From positions 202,173-266,172 of the forward strand of contig MCFE01000008.1 in assembly GCA_002104905.1 (NCBI GenBank): 64,000 nt of DNA. Reading direction: 5' to 3'. The position numbers were made by a program, and so were the translations under genes. The notes under the pieces are model-generated. The model saw nothing but the letters and a program-made list of their open reading frames with translations, did not search any database and was not told where the DNA came from. Below, piece by piece: positions 56,842 through 64,000 of the stretch. The DNA comes from Basidiobolus meristosporus CBS 931.73. Its lineage: Eukaryota; Basidiobolomycota; Basidiobolomycetes; Basidiobolales; Basidiobolaceae. Numbering within the stretch: position 1 is the stretch's first letter; every line of letters begins with the position of its first letter.

Positions 56842-57341
56842 ATCAATACACTGAATGTTGAAACCTATTTCTATATACATGTATATATATGCCGGCTTTA
56901 TCTCTCTATTAGAGAACTGATGTCATGAACCCTGAGTTATGCTTCCTAATCCAAACTTAGAGTAATTAAACTTTGCGTACATTGACTTATGTCCACCATA
57001 TAGTTAGTTTTGCTTCAATTTTTATGAGATTCTGCTTGCTCATTATTGCGCGAAGTAAATAAGCAAACTCACACTGACGATAATAATGCTGTGTAATGTA
57101 TTGCTGAATGCATTATTTACTATATTAGAAACAGTCTGCTCTATAACGTACAGTTTCCTATAGGGATAGGTCAATGCTTGCCGGCATCAAAAACAATAAA
57201 TTCAAATCTTGGATGCAATATGCTACCACACCATGACTGACTCTTAGTCAAGTATAATGATGCAGTACATGCACGATAAATAATTGAAACGAATCTGTGC
57301 CATTTTTGGAAGTGGTAGACGATGTAGTTCAAATAATCGAG
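56842..57341. other. AT-rich spacer before the retroelement block
   Basis: 500 bases with low GC and no coding frame. It ends at the telomere-like GTTAGGGGGG where the first LINE fragment begins. Confidence 0.45.
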
Positions 57342-57970
57342 TTAGGGGGGAGACAGTCACCAACAGGTGAAATCTTTATTTCAGTTGAAACAAAGAAGCC
57401 AGTGCTACTGTTGTAGCTTTGATACAAGAGTGCGTAGCTGAGGGGAATTTGTAGGTAAGTTAATAAGAAGTGACGACAGTTCTTCAGTGCTAAAGACACT
57501 GTTCAGTGGGAAGGGGGGTAGCAAGAGGGGTAAGAATGATTTGTGAACAACATTAATGAGGGGAGTATGATAAGGATTGATATTCATCATAAAGGGAGTG
57601 TGCTGCTTCAGATATTGCTGCCAAAGGCCTGTCAAGTACTTCAGGTAGGCCAGCTTGGGTTTTTCTGGCTGCTGAATATATTGAGCAAACTTCTTGACTT
57701 CAGGATCTCCAAGTTTAGTTCTCCAGCAGGAGTCAGGTGTAGTGTGGTGTGTTCTCTTCCAGGCCTTAATCAGTGGGTTGTTGCAGTGGTGAAGTCTGAG
57801 ATATAATCTGGTTCTAAGGTAGAGAAGCCTGATCTTATAGGGCATAAACCCAAAAGCACCAAGAATAGCATGTCTGTAGGGGCATTCAGGCAAATGAGGC
57901 ACCAAGGAGGTAATGCACCATACTGCAAACTTGTCAAGCTTAGTGCAGTCTCTAGAAGTAAGAGAGAGGG
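57342..57970 (-). mobile_element. 5'-truncated LINE 3' end (copy A)
   Basis: About 630 bases nearly repeat the left part of copy B (57971-58595). The minus-strand frame 57405-57992 encodes the C-terminal end of the same reverse-transcriptase protein: LTSRDCTKLDKFAVWCITSL, ECPYRHAILGAFGFMPYKIR, ending LVSKLQQ. The fragment starts with TTAGGGGGGAGACAGTCACC on the plus strand and stops abruptly after CTAGAAGTAAGAGAGAG, where it meets the 3' end of copy B. By eye the copies differ mostly by transitions. No poly-A tail is seen at the 3' end. Confidence 0.85.
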
Positions 57971-59712
57971 TTAGGGGGGAGACAGTCACCAACAGGTGAA
58001 ATCTTTATTTGAGTTGAAACAAAGAAGCCAGCACTACTGTTGTAGCTTTGATACAAGAGTGTGTAGCTGAGGGGAATTTGTAGGTAAGTTAATAAGAAGT
58101 GATGATAGTTCTTCAGTGCTCAAGACACTGTTCAGTGGGAAGGGGGGTAGCAAGAGAGGTAAGAATGACTTGTGAACAACATTAATGAGGGGAATGTGAT
58201 AAGGATTGATATTCATCATAAAGGGAGTGTGCTGCTGCAGATATTGCTGCCAAAGGTCTGTCAAGTACTTCAGGTAGGCCAGCTTGGGTTTTTCTGACTG
58301 CAGAATAAATTCAGCAAACTTCTTGACTTCAGGATCTCCAAGTATAGCTCTCCAGCAGGAGCCAGGTGTTGTGTGGTGTGTTCTCTTCCAGGCCTTAATC
58401 AGTGGGTTGTTGCAGTTGTGAAGTCTGAGATATAATCTGGTTCTAAGGTAGAGAAGTCTGATCTTATAGGGCATAAACCCAAAAGCACCAAGAATAGCAT
58501 GTCTGTAGGGGCATTCAGGCAAATGAGGCACCAAGGAGGTAATGCACCATACTGCAAACTTGTCAAGCTTAGTGCAGTCTCTAGAAGTAAGAGAGAGAAG
58601 TGGTAAGCCAAATTCCAGGACAGGGAAGACAAACTGCTTGAGTAGAAGAAGGCAGCTGGGAGCTGAAGTTGTAGGAGGAGTAACAGTCAGTAGCTTGTGG
58701 AGTGCCTGTCTTGCCAGGATAATTCTCTTCTTCAGGTGTGCTCCAGAGTCTAGTCCAGTAGGAAGGAAAGGAAAGCCAAGATATGTAGCAGAAACCTGAG
58801 CAGGTAGAGTGGAGTTCTCCAAGTTGATGGGAGAGCCCAAAGGTACTGTCTTTGCAATGGAAAGCTGGAGATTATTCTTCTGCAGATACTGGTGGATGGT
58901 CTGGGAGTCTTGTTGCACATTGGAGGAGGATATTCTGATGTCATCAGCAAAGAGAGTAACCAGGCAGTCAGCTGAGAGTCTTGGGAAATCATTCAGGAAG
59001 ATGGCAAACAGTATAGGACTAAGCACAGAGCCTTGAGCCACTCCATTAGGAACTGAGAACACAGCTGATTGCTCACTTGGGTGCAGAATTCTTGCTTGTG
59101 GATCCAGAAACAGAGACCTGACAAGGAGGGTGAGAGAGGTACTGGAGAAGCATTGCAACTTGGACCAAAGCAGATTTCTGTCAACTGAATCAAAGGCCTT
59201 AGTAATATCAAACAGAACTGAGGGATACTTGCACTGGAGAGAGTGATCTTGGCTAAGTATGACTGCATATTCCAAGGAGAGGCCAGGAACAAAGCCAAAC
59301 TGTGCAGGATGAAACTTGAGGGAGTCAGAGTAGAGCTCCTGAGCAAGCAGAAGCTCAAACACCTTTCTGCAGGTGGGCAGCAGAGATATTGGCCTGTAGG
59401 AGCTAGGATCCAGGTGCTTTCCTTTACCCTTGTACAGTGGCAGAACATTTGCAAAGGACCATTCCTCAGGAGTAGAAAGCTGGGCTGAGCATTACTGAAA
59501 CAGTGGAAGCAGAAGTGCAGACATGGCCTTGGTACTAGTCTTCAGAAGTTCATAAGAGATTGTGTCCACACCTGGAGCAGTAGAGTTGGGAAGCCTCTTG
59601 AGCACATTATGGATTCTCCCTTGATCAAGTGCAAGTGGGATGGGCAGAGTCTTGAAGTTGGGTTGAAAGCCAGGAGTTGAGTACTGCTTTGTAGAGAAGA
59701 AGATGTTAGCCA
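57971..59712 (-). mobile_element. LINE-type non-LTR retrotransposon, reverse-transcriptase part (copy B)
   Basis: The minus-strand frame covers about 59712 down to 58034. It starts within MANIFFSTKQYSTPGF, continues LPNSTAPGVDTISYELLKTS, is cut by one in-frame TAA at about 59492-59494, and resumes WSFANVLPLYKGKGKHLDPS, SYRPISLLPTCRKVFELLLA, FDITKAFDSVDR, NGVAQGSVLSPILFAIFLND and the catalytic FADDI. A C-terminal domain ends LVSKLQQ. The motif order is that of LINE reverse transcriptases; no endonuclease or first ORF remains because the 5' side is cut by an LTR element at 59713. The nonsense codon and truncation mean the copy is dead. Confidence 0.9.
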
Positions 59713-60061
59713 TGTTGTAAAAATTTGTAATTCCACCTAAATATTCACCTAACTTGGTCACTTAGATCATTACCTTCAAATCCTAGAGAATACTGACCAA
59801 ATTCCTTGTCGGGATTTACTTAGAATATTTTCACCAAAATACCAGGTAGCCAGAACATGAAAATTCTCAAAGTTGTCCAAACAGCCCCAAACTTTGCACA
59901 CATGTTCTTGGGACCTTCCTTAACCTATTCTACGTGTTTGTTATGCCAAGACTTGTTAAAAGTATAAATACTACTTTTACAATCAATAAATCATCAAGTG
60001 AAAACCACATAATCTACTTGTTCTCCAAATCACTTCCAATATCTCCAAGACTCTTACAACA
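59713..60061 (+). mobile_element. Long terminal repeat of a Ty1/copia-type element
   Basis: The 349-bp segment starts TGTTGTAA and ends TTACAACA, a perfect 8-bp terminal inverted repeat with TG...CA ends. It holds a TATA box (TATAAATA at 59963-59970) and AATAAA at about 59983-59988. A tRNA primer site follows directly. A second LTR is not seen in the window, so the element is truncated on its right. Confidence 0.75.
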
Positions 60062-60077
60062 GGTTATGAGCCCCAAG
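60062..60077 (+). promoter_or_regulatory. Half-tRNA-iMet primer binding site
   Basis: GGTTATGAGCCCCAAG directly follows the LTR. It is complementary to the anticodon stem-loop of fungal initiator tRNA-Met (GGGCUCAUAACC), as in copia-type half-tRNA priming. The match is from memory of initiator tRNA sequences. Confidence 0.6.
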
Positions 60078-60212
60078 CTGTCACTCTCTGCAATGTCTAC
60101 TACTGCTATTACTGGAATTTTTCCCTCTGCTGAAAAGTTGGATGGATCTAACTACCAAGTGTGGAAGGTGAAGATGAAGATGCTGCTGCAAGAAAGAGGC
60201 CTTTGGGTGTAG
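60066..60212 (+). pseudogene. Copia-type gag N-terminus, truncated
   Basis: A frame from ATG 60066 or 60093 reads IFPSAEKLDGSNYQVWKVKM and KMLLQERGLW, the N-terminal signature (KLxGxNYxxWK) of Ty1/copia Gag proteins. It stops at 60210-60212, and no further gag, protease, integrase or RT sequence follows. The primer site overlaps the first ATG, so the second may be the true start. Confidence 0.75.
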
Positions 60213-60245
60213 GTGTTATAGTAAGGGCTAGAAAAAGGTTAGAAG

Positions 60246-60322
60246 AGCAGGGGGTCTGGGGGACGCAGTCCCCTAGAGAATAAAAAAGCAGGGGGTTTGG
60301 GGGATGCAATCCCCCATACTGC
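60246..60322. repeat. Two related GC-rich hairpin units
   Basis: Two units begin AGCAGGGGGTYTGGGGGA (60246 and 60287). The first holds GGGGAC-GCA-GTCCCC (60259-60273), the second GGGGGAT-GCA-ATCCCCC (60299-60315). Both are inverted repeats with the same 3-base loop and a compensating C-G to T-A change in the stem. Confidence 0.8.
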
Positions 60323-60839
60323 TCTTATACTCTTTAAATTCCCGTTGGATTACTTTTCTCTCATTCTTGGTTCTGGTCCCTTAGGGTTAGAATTCCTCCT
60401 CCTAACCCTTATCACCCTAACCATAAATATTTTTACCCTACAATTGGCACATTGTCTGCTCATATGGTGGGCATGTCTGGGCCAATATTTGTCTCCCTAT
60501 ACTGTCCATACACTCTGTATAAGTCTTGATGACTATTTAATTAATAAATTGTTATTTTTAATATATATCTAATAATTAATGGGATTCATCCCAATCTGAC
60601 CACAATCCCATATTTTGATAAGCTTTGGGCACCATAAATTGCGCGGCCCTAATATGATAAAAAAATTCATGGCCAATACAAATTTTCTGTAACCCGATTG
60701 CTTTTACCAAATATAAAGTGTATCCAAAAGTTCAATATATATTATGGCTACAATAGAAACTTTATTTGACACCATCGCAACTACTACTTATGTTCTATGC
60801 GCACATGTATCCCGCGGGAATTGTAAAACTTAGCCACGT
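60323..60839. other. AT-rich spacer between the copia remnant and the satellite
   Basis: About 520 bases without a coding frame of note. It contains scattered telomere-like pieces in both directions (CTTAGGGTTAG at about 60380, CCTAACCC at about 60401-60408, CCCTAACC at about 60415). Confidence 0.45.
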
Positions 60840-61560
60840 GGTACAAAAGTGCTTTTATTTTTCATCATGATAGTTTTACATGAGTTCCTAACGCACTTTG
60901 AAAGTACGCAGTAGCCATACCCCAACAGGTTTTAAGGATGTCCACTAGCTACGTCTACTTGTGTCTAGCGGGAGCCATCAATCATCAGCTGCGCAATACT
61001 GAAATGCTTTTATTTTTCATCATGCTAGTTTTGTATGAATCCCTAACGCACTTTCATAGTGCACGGTAACCATACCCCAACAGGTTTTAAGGATACCCAC
61101 TTGCTACGTTTACTTGTGTCTAGCGGGAGTCATCAATCATCAGCCGCGCGGTAATAAAGTGCTTTTATTTTTCATCATGATAGTTTTACATGAGTCCCTA
61201 ACGCACTTTTATAGTGCGCGGTAACCATACCCCAACAGGTTTTAAGGATACCCACTTGCTACGTTTACTTGTGTCTAGCGGGAGTTATCAATCATCAGCC
61301 GCGCGGTAATAAAGTGCTTTTATTTTTCATCATGATAGTTTTACATGAGTCCTTAACGCACTTTCATAGTGCGTGGTAACCATACCCCAACAGGTTTTAA
61401 GGATACCCACTTGCTACGTTTACTTGTGTCTAGCAGGAGTTATCAATCATCAGCCGCGCGGTAATAAAGTGCTTTTATTTTTCATCATGATAGTTTTACA
61501 TGAGTCCCTAACGCACTTTTATAGTGCGCGGTAACCATACCCCCAGAAAGTAGTGTGGAT
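60840..61560. repeat. 155-bp subtelomeric tandem repeat, about 4.6 copies
   Basis: The landmark TGCTTTTATTTTTCATCAT occurs at about 60850, 61005, 61160, 61315 and 61470, exactly 155 bases apart. Each unit also contains CCCTAACGCACTTTYATAGTGC, CATACCCCAACAGGTTTTAA, GTGTCTAGCGGGAG and ATCAATCATCAGCCGCGCGG. The last three units are nearly identical; the first two differ more. A diverged partial copy follows to about 61620. No open frame runs through the array. Confidence 0.95.
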
Positions 61561-61620
61561 GCTTACTTTAAACGCTCACTTGTGTATTGTACGGACTATC
61601 AACAAACAGCCGCGTGGGAA

Positions 61621-62002
61621 TGGAACATCATAGAAAAGCATTGCTTTGTTGTTAGCAAGTATTGATGCGCAAATAGTGGTACTATGTGAATTATTGAGTA
61701 ACTATTTACTCTAGTTGGTTCCAAGATATTCCTAGACAATATGCTCAAAATCAATATTAGCATCAATAGCTTGCTCTTTGATCACTAAACCACCGCACCC
61801 AATATGTGGTGGCCTTGGTTTTGTCTAGCCGTTGAGGAATGAAACCAGAGTACAGTCACAAGAGAGGCAAAAGTGAAATGTGATGAAGTAAGTGTATATG
61901 AAAGTAATATAAATCTACAGGACAGAAGAGAACAACTAGTAGTTAAACAGCACTCACTGACACTCCACCGAGTAGAGCACCAACACGGACAATAAACAAG
62001 TC
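61621..62002. promoter_or_regulatory. Upstream region of a subtelomeric orphan gene
   Basis: About 380 bases between the satellite and the next start codon. It contains TATAAAT at about 61908, some 95 bases upstream of that start. No gene is seen. Confidence 0.4.
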
Positions 62003-62464
62003 ATGAGGGGAAAGCTTAAGGACCGCTACTTGGGGATCAAGACCAAAAGAGGAAGCTGCCTCTACCATAGCAGTCCTTGCGCTCCAAAGGAAGACCAAGA
62101 GTCTATTATAGACAAAGATTGCGGCAAGAAGAGCAGTACAATTACCAGTTCTGGTAGTGGTACCTTTGGAAGTCCCGAATACCTGGAGAATACTCGGAAA
62201 AAATTGGCAGATGACTCAGTTGTCCTGAGGAGAAAACGAACCAATGCAATTGAGCAGTTCCGAAACAAACTTCAGCTTAGTTCTTCTTTGCCTCACTATA
62301 AAGTACTCCAAGTGGCTTATTTTGATTATAAGCGTATGAAGGAGAATCAGGCAGAGACTGATAAATTAAGTGATAGTCAATTGCATCACTTCTTAGATCA
62401 GGTAGAGAAACAGTTGCACAGCCAAGAGACGGAACAAGAATTGACAATTACAGAAACCAAATAA
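62003..62464 (+). CDS. Subtelomeric orphan protein, 153 residues
   Basis: A single-exon frame from an ATG 1.77 kb from the telomere. The start MRGKLKDRYLGIKTKRG is basic, the middle is Ser/Gly-rich (SSTITSSGSGTFGSPEYL), and the C-terminal half is predicted helical and charged (RKRTNAIEQFRNKLQLSS, FLDQVEKQLHSQETEQE). An AATAAA signal follows shortly after the stop (about 62490). I do not recognise the family. It could be part of a telomere-linked family or a chance frame; the promoter and terminator signals favour a gene. Confidence 0.45.
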   Translation: MRGKLKDRYLGIKTKRGSCLYHSSPCAPKEDQESIIDKDCGKKSSTITSSGSGTFGSPEYLENTRKKLADDSVVLRRKRTNAIEQFRNKLQLSSSLPHYKVLQVAYFDYKRMKENQAETDKLSDSQLHHFLDQVEKQLHSQETEQELTITETK

Positions 62465-62648
62465 TTTTGCCAATGTAGTTTTGCATTTTAATAAAATAAA
62501 AGGGTGTTAATAAGAACAGAATAAAGTTAACTTATGTGTACATCAAATGATTCAAATACTGGCTAGATGGATGTTACTTAGGAGCAAGAAGCTCAGTAAC
62601 CTCAAAGGAAAGATATGATGAATGGGCCACCGACATCATCCGAATGAG

Positions 62649-62655
62649 TATAAAA
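62649..62655 (+). promoter_or_regulatory. TATA box upstream of the RG-rich orphan gene
   Basis: TATAAAA lies 48 bases before the ATG at 62697. Confidence 0.55.
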
Positions 62656-62696
62656 GTGGAGAAAGGAGACATAATCCTTCATAAAAAACAAGAAGC

Positions 62697-63458
62697 ATGG
62701 AAGCAGGCAGTAGCCGGGTAGATGCCAGGAGTGAAGGTAGAGTACAAAGAGAGCGAGGAAGGGGACAAGGACGCGGAAGAGGAAGAGGGCAAGGAAGTGG
62801 CCAAATCCAAGAGGAGCGTGAAGGAGGTGTTGCAGCAAACGTGGATGATGCTGAGCAAGTTGCTGTAGTCACTACCAGGCGGCCAGTCAACCAAGTTTCC
62901 CAAGCATTGTCAGAGGTTTGACAAGAGCTTCCGGAATATAGGACAACATCGCACCATGAGATATTGCAACGTATGTGCCAGGAGATTAAACAGAGGAGGG
63001 GTGATATTGTAAAGCTAAATCGGGATATTGCTGGACTTCAAGCCCAGATTGATTTCAGTTTCCACCATTCTACTGAGGCATTAGTGGCACAAATGGTGGA
63101 AAAGTTTGCCCGCATCAGGGCAAGCGATGAGCAGGATGCATCTTCTGACCCAGGTGTACTTGCGAGCGACAGTATTGGAGGGGATACTACTTCCTCCCTC
63201 GAACCTACCACAAGCCAAGAGACAAGAGCAGAATCCTCCACAACAATGAGAATGGCCCCCACGCAGGTTGATATGGAAGTGTGCGAGGAAGACGTGGAGA
63301 AGCAGAGTGGGGATACTATAGGCCAACCAGAAACTGTAATGGAGGCGGAGAGACCAAGTCATATTGTCATCTTAAAAATACCACAGGTTGATTCATCGCT
63401 ATCACTTCCCCCATCATCACTATCTGTGCCCCCATCACCACCGCCATCCTCTGGCTAA
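62697..63458 (+). pseudogene. RG-rich coiled-coil orphan split by an in-frame TGA
   Basis: Two frames in the same phase are separated by one TGA (62919-62921). The first part starts MEAGSSRVDARSEGRVQR and has an RG box (RGRGQGRGRGRGQG). After the stop the frame continues QELPEYRTTSHHEILQRMCQ with a helical coiled-coil segment (KLNRDIAGLQAQID, ALVAQMVEKFARI), an acidic Ser/Thr-rich region and a Pro/Ser tail (LPPSSLSVPPSPPPSSG). There is no alternative intron: the only GT-AG pair across the stop would be 28 nt. It is either a nonsense-bearing gene, a readthrough gene (TGA-C context) or an assembly error. No known family is recognised. Confidence 0.45.
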
Positions 63459-63772
63459 CTTGAGTAAATAAAGAATTTCCACCATCCCAAATCAGTGAAT
63501 TGACAAGTAATAAGTTGAACTGATAAGATTGACGATTTACAGACTAATATATGTAAAGTATGTAGTACTTAAGAGCTTTCAAGTTGTGGTGTATTATCAA
63601 GTATTCACCGTCACATAAATCATGCAGCAGTTGTTGTATCCCTATCCCAATGGCATTAGAAGCCAGCAGTTACAAGGAGCATCGGAAAAATTTTGGCGTT
63701 TACCTGGCGACGGTGGCAGGTGTAACAAAACGCAGCTATTGCTCGATGACCATTACCCCGTCTATGAGATAC
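63459..63772. other. Telomere-adjacent spacer
   Basis: About 310 bases of unique-looking sequence between the last open frame and the telomere repeats, including AATAAA at 63467-63472 for the orphan gene. No degenerate telomere units lead into the array; the change to perfect repeats is abrupt. Confidence 0.6.
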
Positions 63773-64000
63773 TTAGGGTTAGGGTTAGGGTTAGGGTTAG
63801 GGTTAGGGTTAGGGTTAGGGTTAGGGTTAGGGTTAGGGTTAGGGTTAGGGTTAGGGTTAGGGTTAGGGTTAGGGTTAGGGTTAGGGTTAGGGTTAGGGTT
63901 AGGGTTAGGGTTAGGGTTAGGGTTAGGGTTAGGGTTAGGGTTAGGGTTAGGGTTAGGGTTAGGGTTAGGGTTAGGGTTAGGGTTAGGGTTAGGGTTAGGG
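63773..64000 (+). repeat. Terminal telomere repeat (TTAGGG)38
   Basis: The last 228 bases are 38 perfect TTAGGG units reading toward the right edge, the G-strand orientation expected at a right chromosome end. No variant units are seen. Confidence 0.98.

Noticed and set aside
1-64000. Search for tRNA genes, rRNA and CRISPR arrays
   Set aside because: No region combined a box A, a box B (GGTTCRANNCC) and a foldable cloverleaf by eye, and no direct repeat array with unique spacers exists. The only regular arrays are the satellite and the telomere.

Overview
The window is the right end of a nuclear chromosome from an intron-rich fungus. It finishes in 38 uninterrupted TTAGGG units (63773-64000). 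Most genes carry several introns of about 50-80 nt with GTAAGT-type donors and TAG/CAG acceptors. The gene content includes an APSES regulator of the StuA type, fungal-type COX15, DNM1 and STT3, together with XPO7, ARL8 and a JTB-like protein that model yeasts lack. This points to an early-diverging, non-Dikarya fungus, possibly Entomophthoromycotina/Basidiobolus-like. The lineage is inference; no rRNA or mitochondrial marker is present to settle it.

Region 1 (1-46.2 kb) is dense housekeeping DNA. In order it holds: the 3' part of a dysferlin-domain/FYVE/RING protein (+); AP-1 gamma-adaptin (-); a dynamin-related fission GTPase (-); a PX-BAR sorting nexin (-); oligosaccharyltransferase STT3 (+); a vezatin/Inp2-like membrane protein (+); acireductone dioxygenase (-); heme A synthase COX15 (-); a MIT-domain protein (-); an APSES transcription factor (+); ornithine carbamoyltransferase (+); ribosomal proteins eL21 (-) and uS4 (+) as a divergent pair; dyskerin CBF5 (-); SEC61 gamma (-); the ribosome-biogenesis GTPase NOG1 (+); ARL8 (+); a JTB-like membrane protein (-); proteasome chaperone PAC1 (+); and exportin-7 (+). 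Vesicle traffic and membrane fission (AP-1, DNM1, sorting nexin, ARL8, FYVE protein) and ribosome/RNP production (eL21, uS4, CBF5, NOG1) recur, but nothing suggests a dedicated cluster.

Region 2 (46.2-57.3 kb) is gene-poor subtelomere. It has a basic orphan with a myristoylation-type N-terminus, a peroxisomal AMP-forming acyl-CoA ligase (C-terminal AKL), a single-domain rhodanese, a metallothionein, and two divergent small heat-shock protein loci. The metallothionein and both heat-shock loci are broken by single-base frameshifts.

Region 3 (57.3-64.0 kb) is the chromosome-end repeat zone. It contains two head-to-tail 3' ends of a LINE-type retrotransposon joined through a telomere-like GGGTTAGGGGGG, a Ty1/copia-type LTR with a half-tRNA-iMet primer site and gag start inserted into the LINE, a pair of covarying hairpins, about five copies of a 155-bp satellite, two orphan genes (one split by an in-frame TGA), and the telomere.

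The strongest leads are the telomere-like junctions of the LINE, the LTR element with its primer site, the compensatory hairpin pair, and the run of single-base frameshifts, including one in the otherwise intact essential uS4 gene.
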